Assembly: GCF_030818895.1 (NCBI RefSeq)
Contig: NZ_JAUTBA010000001.1
Span: 682,001 to 746,000 of the forward strand
Source: Sphingobacterium zeae
GTDB taxonomy: Bacteria > Bacteroidota > Bacteroidia > Sphingobacteriales > Sphingobacteriaceae
Direction: 5' to 3'
DNA: 64,000 nt
Shown here: piece after piece, positions 1 through 8,155 of the stretch
How the letters are laid out: the number at the start of each line of letters is the position of its first letter
Numbering within the stretch: the stretch's first letter is position 1
Program-made: the position numbers and the translations under genes
Notes under the pieces: generated by a model
Told to the model about the DNA's origin: nothing
Seen by the model: only the letters and a program-made list of their open reading frames with translations
Database searches by the model: none

Positions 1-120
1 ATTGTATAATTTCTGAGCGCTGCGGACAGAAGGTAAACGATCGCCATATACTAAAGAACCATTTTTGATCTGGTTCTCGACAATATTGGCTATTTTTTTA
101 TATAACAGTTGCTGTTCCAT
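1..120 (-). CDS. GntR-family (possibly MocR/PdxR-like) regulator, N-terminus only
   Basis: Reading the minus strand from the ATG at 120 gives 40 uninterrupted codons to the window edge. The product begins MEQQLLYKKIANIVENQIK and continues with GDRLPSVRSAQKLYN. This is the winged-helix start of a GntR-family regulator: an amphipathic first helix, then the G-x-x-L-PS-x-R turn leading to the recognition helix. In Bacteroidota such N-termini often belong to MocR/PdxR-type proteins with a C-terminal aminotransferase-like domain, but that part lies outside the window. The gene starts 2 nt after the stop of the upstream 123-aa gene, so the two are probably cotranscribed. The family call is firm; subfamily and target are unknown. 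Confidence 0.7.
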   Translation of the reverse strand, partial: MEQQLLYKKIANIVENQIKNGSLVYGDRLPSVRSAQKLYN

Positions 121-122
121 CC

Positions 123-494
123 TTATGCTAATTTACTGTTTCTGCTTTGATTTAACCAGTTATTATATCGGTAGATTCCTTTTCTGAGCGATTCTTCCGA
201 ACCAAATAGGTCCATCAACTGCTGCTCAAAGAAGGATTGCGCTTTGTCCGTGAATACTTTGAAGAGCGTATCCGAAATAGGACCCTCGTAGGTCATTTCG
301 ACCGACAGTAAATTCTTTTTGCAGAGTATTACAGATGAAAAGGCTTTTAATTGATTGCCTTGTTCGAGCACTAGGAAAGGCATGCTTATCGAGTCTGTAT
401 CCAGGTGTTTTTTGTTGAGTATTTCTTTGATAAGCGCTAAATCAGAAAGATCCACTTGTCTGATCAGATACGGTTGATGTGCAGTTGTCGGCAT
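123..494 (-). CDS. Conserved-looking hypothetical protein, 123 aa
   Basis: This is a soluble 123-residue protein with no signal peptide or membrane segment. The N-terminus (IRQVDLSDLALIKEIL) has the look of the first strand and helix of a GNAT acetyltransferase, but no acetyl-CoA binding loop is visible, so I do not assign that function. The C-terminal half is helical and charged. The stop codon sits 2 nt before the ATG of the GntR-type regulator, which suggests translational coupling and perhaps a role linked to that regulator. I do not recognise the family. Confidence 0.55.
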   Translation of the reverse strand: MPTTAHQPYLIRQVDLSDLALIKEILNKKHLDTDSISMPFLVLEQGNQLKAFSSVILCKKNLLSVEMTYEGPISDTLFKVFTDKAQSFFEQQLMDLFGSEESLRKGIYRYNNWLNQSRNSKLA

Positions 495-654
495 AAGAAT
501 AAATCTTTTTGCTAATTTAAGAAGGGTACAGGATGCAGTTTAGGTACAGAGTGGTGTTAAAACAGGGGTACAGAAAAAAATTAGGTTGTCCTGTGATTTT
601 TGTAATTTCCATTTAAGATCTTTAGACTTTATCTGGATACTTGTCGGTGGCGTG

Positions 655-755
655 GTTAGCTATTGGTTAGAAATTTTCTTACAATAGCTTTCCATCTCCT
701 AGTTACATTCTTCGATAAATGTAATGGTGATTTCTTAAAGGCTTCAACTGATCAA
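655..755 (-). pseudogene. Remnant of the 3' end of a HEPN-type gene
   Basis: Positions 658-721 match 2081-2144, the last codons of the HEPN gene at 2062-3753, at about 55 of 64 bases and in the same orientation. A second block near 730-750 (TTTCTTAAAGGCTTCAACTGA) matches the same gene about 85 bp further in, so the remnant carries an internal deletion. Read on the minus strand it ends early (ISNQ then TAG, where the intact gene reads ISNQQLVEQVE). It cannot make a product. The AAA ATPase gene lies between this remnant and the intact gene. Confidence 0.6.
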
Positions 756-818
756 TTCTGCGTATTCCATCGTATTTAAGGCAGTATTTAATAGTATACA
801 AAAGTTTAATAATCTTGT

Positions 819-882
819 TATTCACCAAAAGTAATGCTTTTTGGTGAATAAACTCACCGAAAAGCATTACTTTTGGTGAATA
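819..882. repeat. 64-bp nested palindrome at the promoter of the AAA/DUF4143 gene
   Basis: Positions 819-841 and 860-882 are perfect 23-bp inverted repeats. The inner bases 843-847 and 854-858 also pair, leaving a 6-nt loop, so the whole segment can fold into one near-perfect 29-bp stem. It contains a 12-mer, TTTTGGTGAATA, at 839-850 and 871-882 (32 bp apart), its exact complement at 819-830 and a degenerate complement at 852-863. TACTTTTG at 868-875 fits the Bacteroidota -7 element TAnnTTTG and lies inside the right arm. The palindrome ends 11 nt before the ATG at 894. It is probably an operator that overlaps the promoter. Confidence 0.8.
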
Positions 883-893
883 CAGAATGTACT

Positions 894-2015
894 ATGATAC
901 AGCGATTAATCAAAAATAAGTTGGAGCAAGCACTTTTTAAGGGGAAGACTATCCTACTAATTGGTCCGCGGCAAGTAGGTAAAACTACCCTGATCAAAGA
1001 GATACTTTCTGGTGACGATTATTTATTTTTGGATGGGGATGATCCCTTGGTAAGGACTTATCTCAACAGTCCTAACACAAAAAAGATTGAAACAATTATT
1101 GGTCAAGCTAAAGTGGTATTTATTGATGAAGCACAGCGCATCGAAAATATAGGTTTAACAGCAAAAATTATACATGACCAATTTAAAGATGTACAGCTTA
1201 TCCTCAGCGGATCCTCGGCGCTTGAGTTGAAAACTCATACGCATGAACCATTGACAGGACGTAAGAGAGAGTTCAATCTTTTCCCTATTTCTTATGCAGA
1301 ATATGAGCATAGTAGTGGCTTTCTTAATGCTGCAAGCGATCTGGAAACCAGACTGGTTTATGGATTTTATCCAGAATCGATTACTAGCCGCGGTGACGAA
1401 CGGGAAGTACTCAATGAGATCTCTCAAAGTTATTTGTATCGGGATATTTTAGCCTTAGCGAATATAAAAAAACCAGAAGTTCTCGAGAAGATCCTTCAAG
1501 CCCTAGCCTTTCAAATTGGATCCGAAGTGAGCTATAATGAAATTGCCCAGCTGACAGGAGTTGATAAAAACACTGTTGCCAATTATATTCATCTCTTGGA
1601 AATTTCTTACATTATATTCCCCTTGACTTCCTTTAGCCGAAACCTGCGTAATGAAATAAAGACAAATCGAAAAATATATTTTTATGACAACGGAATCCGC
1701 AATGCTGTGATACAAAACTTTAATCCAATCGAATTAAGAGATGATGTGGGTGCACTTTGGGAGAATTTTCTGATTTCAGAACGCTTAAAACACAACAGTT
1801 ATAGCCGACGTTTTGTCAACAAATACTTTTGGCGGACGAAACAGCAGCAAGAAATCGATTATGTAGAAGAAGCGGACGGCAAAATAACTGGTTACGAATT
1901 TAAATGGAACCCTAAGGCGAAAGCAAAAATACCGTCAAATTTTGTAGAAGCCTATAGCGCAGATGTTCAGGTAATCTCAAAGGATAATTTTAGAGCGTTT
2001 ATTGGTCTTGAATAA
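894..2015 (+). CDS. AAA-family ATPase with C-terminal DUF4143 (PD-(D/E)XK-like) domain
   Basis: The protein has an N-terminal AAA_14-type ATPase with Walker A GPRQVGKTT (about residues 24-32) and Walker B VVFIDEAQ (about 74-81). A sensor-like ILSGSSALEL follows, then the family-typical GRKREFNLFPISYAEY. After a winged-helix-like middle part (NEIAQLTGVDKNTVANYI), the C-terminus carries the DUF4143 signature. In it, EIDYVEEADGKITGYEFKW has the spacing of a PD-(D/E)XK nuclease core (D ... E-x-K). I chose ATG 894 over the upstream TTG at 873, because 873 lies inside the palindrome. The biological role of this family is poorly defined. A paralogue lies at 12582-13775. The gene converges on the HEPN gene and is flanked by two copies of that gene's 3' end, which suggests it arrived as a cassette. 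Confidence 0.85.
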   Translation: MIQRLIKNKLEQALFKGKTILLIGPRQVGKTTLIKEILSGDDYLFLDGDDPLVRTYLNSPNTKKIETIIGQAKVVFIDEAQRIENIGLTAKIIHDQFKDVQLILSGSSALELKTHTHEPLTGRKREFNLFPISYAEYEHSSGFLNAASDLETRLVYGFYPESITSRGDEREVLNEISQSYLYRDILALANIKKPEVLEKILQALAFQIGSEVSYNEIAQLTGVDKNTVANYIHLLEISYIIFPLTSFSRNLRNEIKTNRKIYFYDNGIRNAVIQNFNPIELRDDVGALWENFLISERLKHNSYSRRFVNKYFWRTKQQQEIDYVEEADGKITGYEFKWNPKAKAKIPSNFVEAYSADVQVISKDNFRAFIGLE

Positions 2016-2061
2016 TCCCTTGAAATAAGGGTGCCCAGGCTTCTATTTTTGATAGCCCGTT

Positions 2062-3753
2062 CTATTCAACTTGTTCGACCAGCTGTTGGTTAGAAATTTT
2101 CTCAAAATAGCTTTCCATCTCTTGGTTACATCTTTCCATAAACGTTTTTGTGCGTTTTTGCAATTCTATAATTGTTAATGGATCTCCTTTATAATTTGCA
2201 TTGTGCGTAAATTGTTGTTGTGCTTCCGTAATGTTTTTAAAGGCCTTAAGCGACTCTTCACGGTCCAAGCAAAATGTGGCGTAAGCATCAGGAACTATCA
2301 ATTTGCAGAGTTGCATGAGGAAAGTGAGATTGATCCGTTGCGGTTTGTATTGAAGTACGGTATTGATTACGCCAAGACAAACTTGTTCCAGCGCTTGAGA
2401 TAACATATAATATATGGCCTCGATGCTTATTGCTAAGTAGTCTTCCTCACAAGGTAAATATAATGTGCGCGCGTTATTATAGCGTGTCTTCCATTGTTGA
2501 CGTACATAACCTAGATTTAGCTGTGGGGCAATGATGCTTTCCCGATCGATATTGGCTATGGATGGATTCTGAAACCAGATGTCGCCCACTTTGATGAGCG
2601 AGACAAAAAATGGATGCCCGTTTGAGAGCTGTTTGGTGAAAGCTTTCGTGTTTTCCGCGACCATCGTAAGTGATACATTGTTGGGAAGCATACCTGTTAT
2701 GAGCTGCGTTAGATTATTGATGTCGGTGCTTAAAATATCATAAGCGACCAAGATATAGTAAGCATGCGTTATGCAATCATTTTTTACCCTTTTCAGCGCA
2801 TTATGATAGTTGTGATGATCAGAATCATAACCGAAACATACGACCAGCGCAGGGGTGCAATAGCGCTCTATAGCATTTAAAATGAGGTCCCGATAATTAG
2901 CGTTACAATAACTTTGATTGTATATTTCATTGTTATTTTTGCAATTTTCAACTTCGAAGTTAGTGACTGCAGGCGAGTTAAGTTTTGACTTAATTTCTTT
3001 GAATAAAATATTCGAATAATCGTATATCCAGTTTAATGTATTGATAGCAATCTGATAGGCTGTTTCTAATACATCTTCATCGATAAAATAGTCAAAGTGA
3101 TATCGATAGTCAATGTAAGCCTTATTAATTTTCTCCAAAGCCTGTTTGTTTTCGTTATTATCGGCTAGTGTGCCGAGGCGATCGTCGAAAGCTTTGAGAT
3201 AGTTTATATGGTTTTTTAGCGAATGCGACTTTTTATCCTCAACGACGAGGATGTTTTCTGCTGTTCGAAATGCAAGTTCTAAAGCTTGGTGTAGCATAAA
3301 TGCTGCGTGTGCATGATTTTTATGTTCGAAATAGAAATTGTAACCCTCTATAAAAGATCGAATCTTGCCCTTTTCCTTATCGATATATGTTCGTGTTTTT
3401 TCGATGACTTCGTCACTTTTATTATCTGGTAAGACAAGGGGGATGTCTTGCACAGGATTCAGATAAATGCGGTTTTCAGGTTGGCAAATAAGGTATGCCC
3501 GACCTAAACCTTGATCTATTTTTTGTTGTATTTCGTGCGTGAAGTTCACATTGATATATACATTGGGATAGGAACCAACAGTTTTGTTTATAAGACCATT
3601 GGCATCGGAAAATCGGATTCCGGCATTTGAGCTAAGATTGACCTGTAACATTTGATACTTTTTACCATCGTGGTCAAAAGTCCATTGGTAAATTTCATCG
3701 ACGGCAACGGCACGAAGGATTGCCTCGATAATAGGGGTAAGTTCGGTGTTCAT
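2062..3753 (-). CDS. HEPN-domain protein with a second, possibly NTase-like region
   Basis: Residues about 135-250 look like a HEPN helical bundle: HAAFMLHQALELAFRTAE, then KKSHSLKNHINYLKAF, then KAYIDYRYHFDYF near 211-223. HEPN proteins are often ribonucleases or toxin-like partners of nucleotidyltransferases; here the RX4-6H motif is not clear. Residues about 290-420 (PALVVCFGYD, then YYILVAYD, then GHPFFVSLIKVGDIW) run in the order of a minimal nucleotidyltransferase fold. They lack the GS and DxD motifs, so any NTase would be inactive. Residues 1-120 are unassigned. At 563 aa the protein is much longer than a single HEPN domain. It is transcribed toward the AAA gene, and its 3' end is duplicated at 655-755. 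No signal peptide is present. Confidence 0.65.
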   Translation of the reverse strand: MNTELTPIIEAILRAVAVDEIYQWTFDHDGKKYQMLQVNLSSNAGIRFSDANGLINKTVGSYPNVYINVNFTHEIQQKIDQGLGRAYLICQPENRIYLNPVQDIPLVLPDNKSDEVIEKTRTYIDKEKGKIRSFIEGYNFYFEHKNHAHAAFMLHQALELAFRTAENILVVEDKKSHSLKNHINYLKAFDDRLGTLADNNENKQALEKINKAYIDYRYHFDYFIDEDVLETAYQIAINTLNWIYDYSNILFKEIKSKLNSPAVTNFEVENCKNNNEIYNQSYCNANYRDLILNAIERYCTPALVVCFGYDSDHHNYHNALKRVKNDCITHAYYILVAYDILSTDINNLTQLITGMLPNNVSLTMVAENTKAFTKQLSNGHPFFVSLIKVGDIWFQNPSIANIDRESIIAPQLNLGYVRQQWKTRYNNARTLYLPCEEDYLAISIEAIYYMLSQALEQVCLGVINTVLQYKPQRINLTFLMQLCKLIVPDAYATFCLDREESLKAFKNITEAQQQFTHNANYKGDPLTIIELQKRTKTFMERCNQEMESYFEKISNQQLVEQVE

Positions 3754-3995
3754 AATTAATTTGGTTTGGTGTTCTGGTTATTATCTATTTTTCCTTCATA
3801 CCTCTTTGTCGACGCACAAATTAGGTTTTTATTAAGCACTGTTTTAAGCGGTATTCAACGAGCCTGATACCATTTATTAATTCCCTTCTTTAATTAATCA
3901 TGAATAGTTTATTTTTCAACTGTATTCATGAATTGGTTGCACTTTGGTAAAATAATTTATGCGGGTTTCATTGATCTTTGGTGATTTAAAAGAGA

Positions 3996-4772
3996 TTAGT
4001 CTATCGTTTCTAAAGTGCTATTTTCGCTTACGGGGATTTCTGATGTGTCCGAGCTTTGGCTGTCTTCAATATCACTACTATTTTTCTGCGCTTCTTTTTG
4101 AGCATATTTTTTATCAATACTTTCTTCCATGATTTGCCGTAATATAGGTTTCTCTTTGGTAGACTGATGAGGTTCATCATTGATAGCTTTTACATAAGAT
4201 GGAACATTTAAGGATATTCCCTCATCTTTATAAATATAGTGTAGGGCGAATGCGAGGCGCATCAGCAATTCTCGTATGGCCATAATTTGATCGCCAAAAT
4301 ATTCGTAGTTACCGGAGTCGGATACCGTTAGATAGTGCATGATATCATCCATTGTATCGTACCATTTTTGAAGAGATTGGTAGGAGAAGAACTTACTGAT
4401 GGTGTCAGAAGGATCTATATGTCCATGGGTCGTATATTCCAGTTTAAATACGTAGTTGTGGTAGTCTTCTTTTGTCGAAAAGAAATTCAATGGATTTTCT
4501 TGTTTCGGAAGTTGACATTGGTGAAAAATTACATAAGCCACCTCAATCTGTTTGATCATTTCTTTGCAATAATATCCGTTTTCAGCAAAATTGCGATTTG
4601 CCATTTCGGGGACAGTTGCTGCGTTGACAAAAAGCTGAATATGATTCATCCAACAAATAATATCCATTTCATAGCGATAGAAATCCCTGATATAGATCAT
4701 TGGATTTTTGACTATATCCTTGCATAAATAGCGAAAATGTTTCGCTTTTAGTTTCTTTTCCGTATTTTTCAT
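3996..4772 (-). CDS. Hypothetical helical protein, 258 aa
   Basis: This is a soluble protein rich in aromatic residues and predicted helices (FRYLCKDIVKNPMIYIRDFY, then MDDIMHYLTV, then RELLMRLAFALHYIY). The tail from about residue 215 is low-complexity, acidic and serine-rich (DSQSSDTSEIPVSENS). It has no signal peptide, membrane span or motif that I can name. It lies upstream of the HEPN gene on the same strand with a 242-bp gap, so cotranscription is possible but not shown. Together with the HEPN, AAA and repressor-like genes it belongs to the accessory patch at 0.6-5.8 kb. Confidence 0.55.
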   Translation of the reverse strand: MKNTEKKLKAKHFRYLCKDIVKNPMIYIRDFYRYEMDIICWMNHIQLFVNAATVPEMANRNFAENGYYCKEMIKQIEVAYVIFHQCQLPKQENPLNFFSTKEDYHNYVFKLEYTTHGHIDPSDTISKFFSYQSLQKWYDTMDDIMHYLTVSDSGNYEYFGDQIMAIRELLMRLAFALHYIYKDEGISLNVPSYVKAINDEPHQSTKEKPILRQIMEESIDKKYAQKEAQKNSSDIEDSQSSDTSEIPVSENSTLETID

Positions 4773-4953
4773 CAGATTATAATTTTTTAGTCAATGAAAC
4801 CGCTGTTAGGGCTAATGCTGATCCGTGCACTGATTTAAAGCCTTGTTGGTTTCATATTTTTTGGTTCGTAAAGTAGTTTATAATTGTCTTCGATGACACT
4901 AAATTAAGAACTATTTTTCGGTAAAGCAAATATTTATATTAAAATTTTCGGTA

Positions 4954-5370
4954 ATGGGTTCTGTTTTGAAGAGAATTAAGATTGTTGCGGATAGGGAGGG
5001 GATGAGTGTTTCAGCTTTTGAAGCTACAATAGGGGCAAGTAAAGGGGTTTTTACCCGTGCGCTTGCCAATGGAACTGATATACAATCCAAGTGGTTAATA
5101 AATCTTGTTGAAAAATATCCGCAATATTCTTCCGAGTGGTTACTAAAGGGGGAAGGCGATATGCTAAAGCCTAATCTCATATTAAAAGAAGAAGAGGGAA
5201 CTTATTTAACACCTGAATTGGAGGGAATTACGAATTCTGTAATCAATAGTTTGAGACAGGTTATAGCTTCGCAAAACATCACGATTAAATCTCAAGAGAA
5301 GACAATTATGTCCTTGGAGAGATTGTTGTCTTCATTAGAAAGAGAGCTCGATTTACTAAAGAATAAATAA
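4954..5370 (+). CDS. Repressor-like DNA-binding protein with coiled-coil tail (copy 1)
   Basis: The N-terminal 70 residues read like a phage-type helix-turn-helix repressor: MGSVLKRIKIVADREGMSVS, then FEATIGASKGVFTRALANG, ending in the characteristic SSEWLLKGEGDML. The C-terminal 45 residues form a heptad-like coiled coil (SQEKTIMSLERLLSSLEREL), suggesting dimerisation or higher oligomers. No peptidase domain is present, so it is not a LexA-type self-cleaving repressor. A paralogue follows after 31 bp with the same layout. The gene is divergent from the 258-aa gene at 3996-4772, so their shared 181-bp region may hold its operator. Confidence 0.7.
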   Translation: MGSVLKRIKIVADREGMSVSAFEATIGASKGVFTRALANGTDIQSKWLINLVEKYPQYSSEWLLKGEGDMLKPNLILKEEEGTYLTPELEGITNSVINSLRQVIASQNITIKSQEKTIMSLERLLSSLERELDLLKNK

Positions 5371-5401
5371 AGCACAAAACATTTTTTAAAAAGGGGCAAA
5401 A

Positions 5402-5782
5402 GTGAATGTAAAGGAACGCGTGCTGCTGATCGCCGAAACCAAAGGCATCAGTAAAACCAAATTTTTCAGAGATGTGCAACTTTCCTATGCAAACTTTAAA
5501 GGAGGGCAGAAGAATACCGCACTCAGTTCGGATGCCATGATCGCTATATTGTCCAAACATCCCGATATTAGTCCCGCATGGTTGTTGATGGGCGAAGGAA
5601 CCATGATGCGGAAGGATGAGAAAGTGGAGGTAAGTGCGCCGCCTGTCGAAACACCTCCAACCACAGCCGAAGGCCTTGGGATTTATAAGCAGTTGGTCAA
5701 TGCTTTAGAGCAAACGGTCAAAGCACAAGAAAAGACAATCCTCTCATTGGAAGTTCAGGTGAGTTTACTGCAACGCAAATAG
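5402..5782 (+). CDS. Repressor-like DNA-binding protein with coiled-coil tail (copy 2)
   Basis: This is a paralogue of the preceding gene with the same plan: an HTH-like N-terminus (VKERVLLIAETKGISKTKF), the SPAWLLMGEGTMM motif, a proline/threonine linker (SAPPVETPPTTAEG) and a short C-terminal coiled coil (AQEKTILSLEVQVSLLQRK). The start is the GTG at 5402; there is no in-frame ATG near, and AAGGGGCAAAA sits just upstream. Both copies share the QEKTI-x-SLE heptad, so hetero-oligomers are possible. It is probably cotranscribed with copy 1. DNA targets are unknown. Confidence 0.7.
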   Translation: MNVKERVLLIAETKGISKTKFFRDVQLSYANFKGGQKNTALSSDAMIAILSKHPDISPAWLLMGEGTMMRKDEKVEVSAPPVETPPTTAEGLGIYKQLVNALEQTVKAQEKTILSLEVQVSLLQRK

Positions 5783-5997
5783 TGACATACGGTAGTTTAT
5801 ACATCTGATCGTTCCCTAGCTCAAAAAATACCTGACCCCCGTGATTTCATTGGCTTCTTTTTTGTTTTAATTTCGATACTAAGAAGCTGTTTGTTTAACT
5901 GGCATTTGGGAACGCTTCAATTGCATTTAGAGAAAGAGTATTCCCTGCTGTTTGAGCGATATTAAACGTAGCTCATATCTGAAAAAGAATTAAATGT

Positions 5998-7218
5998 ATG
6001 TCAAAAAAAGGATTACTTATACTCTGCTTTTTTGTTAGTTGGTTTATCAATTACGCAGTAGCACAGCCAGCAGGTCAGCGGCCAATGTATACCTCAACAT
6101 GGGGGCACCTTTACCGTGAAGCAGGAAACAGTAAAGACCTCTTGGGAGTTTTTCCGACGGAGGCACCTGTCTACCTGCTAGATTCCACCAATACACAGTA
6201 TAAGGTGCAGGTGAGTAATGGGGATATCGGGTATATAAACCGTCAGCCCCTCAAAAGTGCCATGTTCGGAAAAAAATCTGCTGGCGAGCCAAAACAATAT
6301 TTCTATAGTGGAACAACAGATGCCCAATGCCCACATTTCTATATACAGGTCTCGCAATTGCGCGTGCATAAGGCACCCAATACAACAAGCACCGCTGTGC
6401 GTAGGGCAGGGCTCAATGAAATGGTATGTGTCGATTATGTGCCGCTGTATGCTGACGGATGGGTGTATATTGGCGATCACTTTCATGAGCGACCTGAATA
6501 TATTCAAATGAAATATCTGGGGGCTCAACTCACCTATGAAAAGGTCTTAAAAGATTACTTGGACGTCAAAGGAAAGGATCAGGAAAAGGAGCTGGCGGCG
6601 GTAGGTCGTCTGCGGGAAATAGGCTGGACCAAGTATTCCAAATTGAAAGAAGCCCTTACTTATTGGAAGGAAACCTACACCAAAGCAGGAGTAGTGGATC
6701 CCAAAGTTGATATCGATTTTGAATTGGTCTTGGCCGATAAGTTTCACAATGAACTCCAGTCTGAAGTATATGCAAAGAAACTAAAAGCTTTAAACTTTCA
6801 TTTCGAGTGGAAAGGCGTGTCTTTATTTGACGGAAAGATCACAGATGCTCAAATGAAGCAACTGGCTTTACAACGGGTTTCCGAAATCCCGGATATGCCC
6901 GAATGTGGGTGGGAGCCACAGTACTATTATAAAACACCCAATATGATCGTCGCTTTTGAAAAAAATAGTAAAGGGCGAGTGGCGGGTAGTTTGTACCAGC
7001 TATTTTTTAGTGCTGGCGAAACCATTGTCATGGGGAGTGAGCGGATGGGTGCTAATTATGCAGAAAAAGACTTTGTAGACCACTTTGGCGACCTGCTTTC
7101 GGCGAATTGGATCACTGATCCGCATGTATATTATATCCAGAACGGCGATGCTGGGCTATTTATCTTCAGATTCGCCGATGGGAAACTCGCCAGCTACGAA
7201 TGTATGTTTTACTGTTAA
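5998..7218 (+). CDS. Secreted protein with SH3-like repeats
   Basis: A signal peptide (MSKKGLLILCFFVSWFINYAVAQ) is followed by two segments resembling bacterial SH3 modules. The first is YLLDSTNTQYKVQVSNGDIGYINR at about residues 60-83 and the second is LRVHKAPNTTSTAVRRAGLNEMVCVDY at about 120-146. SH3 modules in exported proteins usually bind cell-wall peptides or ligands. The C-terminal 230 residues are a separate alpha/beta region of unknown function. They end in a cysteine pair (ECMFYC), which could form a disulphide in the periplasm. The gene stands alone and ends at a bidirectional terminator shared with lipB. Confidence 0.65.
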   Translation: MSKKGLLILCFFVSWFINYAVAQPAGQRPMYTSTWGHLYREAGNSKDLLGVFPTEAPVYLLDSTNTQYKVQVSNGDIGYINRQPLKSAMFGKKSAGEPKQYFYSGTTDAQCPHFYIQVSQLRVHKAPNTTSTAVRRAGLNEMVCVDYVPLYADGWVYIGDHFHERPEYIQMKYLGAQLTYEKVLKDYLDVKGKDQEKELAAVGRLREIGWTKYSKLKEALTYWKETYTKAGVVDPKVDIDFELVLADKFHNELQSEVYAKKLKALNFHFEWKGVSLFDGKITDAQMKQLALQRVSEIPDMPECGWEPQYYYKTPNMIVAFEKNSKGRVAGSLYQLFFSAGETIVMGSERMGANYAEKDFVDHFGDLLSANWITDPHVYYIQNGDAGLFIFRFADGKLASYECMFYC

Positions 7219-7332
7219 TATTCGAAAATAGCGTCGGGGGCACGGAAAGACCACTAAGTGTCTGAAGATGTCCTTCGTCTGTGTCCTTAGCAGGAATTTT
7301 ATTAAACAGGAGGAACGGGGATGCTCAGAAAT

Positions 7333-7377
7333 AAGGCCCTTTGAAGGGAAATTAAAATTCCGCTTTCAAAGGGCCTT
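7333..7377. terminator. Bidirectional intrinsic terminator
   Basis: A perfect 13-bp inverted repeat (AAGGCCCTTTGAA at 7333-7345 with its complement at 7365-7377) lies between the convergent SH3-like gene and lipB. The inner loop can pair further (GGAA with TTCC). Confidence 0.75.
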
Positions 7378-7399
7378 AGTATGTTGTTGAAAACTTAAA

Positions 7400-8095
7400 T
7401 TACACTATTTGCATTTCAAAGAGTTTCGCAATATGGCCTTTCAGTTTTTCTTTCACATCTTCCATGTCGACTTCTTTGCCAAGTTCCCGCTTTAACGACG
7501 TAACATCTTTATCGTCAATGCCACAAGGAATGATATTGCTAAAATAGTCAAGATCTGTATTGACATTGAAGGCAAAGCCATGCATGGTCACCCAGCGTGA
7601 AGCACGTACGCCCATCGCACATATTTTGCGCGCTGTTGGCTTATCCGGTTCAATCCATACACCTGTAAACCCGGGATATCTTCCGGCTTCAATACCAAAA
7701 TCAGCACAGGTCAATATGATCGCTTCTTCCAGTGTGCGCAGATAAAGGTGGATATCCGTAAAGAAGTTGTCAAGATCCAGAATCGGGTAACCGACAATCT
7801 GCCCGGGGCCGTGATAAGTAATGTCACCACCGCGGTTGATCTTGTAGAATTTGGCCTCCTTCTCTTCGAGCCCTTTTTCATCTAACAGCAAGTATTCCTC
7901 GTGCCCGCTTTTCCCCAAGGTGTAAACATGCGGATGTGCTGTGAAGATCAAGTAATTTGGGGTAATGGTCGTTGTCGCATTGACCCTATTGTCGTGCTTG
8001 ATATCCAATACTCCCTTAAAGATGGATTCTTGTCTGTCCCATGCTTCTTGGTAATCGACAAGACCCCAATCTTGAAACTGCACCTCTTTGTTCAT
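7400..8095 (-). CDS. lipB: Octanoyl-[ACP]:protein N-octanoyltransferase LipB
   Basis: LipB moves octanoate from acyl carrier protein to lipoyl domains of 2-oxoacid dehydrogenases and the glycine cleavage H protein, the first step of lipoate synthesis. Family motifs are clear: RGGDITYHGPGQ, GYPILDL, the catalytic lysine in RKICAMGV and the catalytic cysteine in IIPCGI. Length (231 aa) is normal. An in-frame ATG exists at 8134, but it lies in a 7-bp hairpin (8117-8123 with 8129-8135), and the extra 13 residues do not look like LipB. I therefore place the start at 8095 (MNKEVQFQDWG). It lies downstream of hflX and is probably cotranscribed with it. Confidence 0.93.
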   Translation of the reverse strand: MNKEVQFQDWGLVDYQEAWDRQESIFKGVLDIKHDNRVNATTTITPNYLIFTAHPHVYTLGKSGHEEYLLLDEKGLEEKEAKFYKINRGGDITYHGPGQIVGYPILDLDNFFTDIHLYLRTLEEAIILTCADFGIEAGRYPGFTGVWIEPDKPTARKICAMGVRASRWVTMHGFAFNVNTDLDYFSNIIPCGIDDKDVTSLKRELGKEVDMEDVKEKLKGHIAKLFEMQIV

Positions 8096-8155
8096 TTCGT
8101 ATTTTTTTAAACTTTGAATGGGCATAAGGCCCATTCACAGGATTGTTTGTCAAAA

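Noticed and set aside
873-893. TTG start adding seven residues to the first AAA/DUF4143 protein
   Set aside because: It lies inside the palindrome and the predicted -7 element; the ATG at 894 gives the usual N-terminus.
8096-8134. Longer lipB start at 8134
   Set aside because: The extra residues are not LipB-like and the codon sits in a hairpin; the ATG at 8095 fits the family start.
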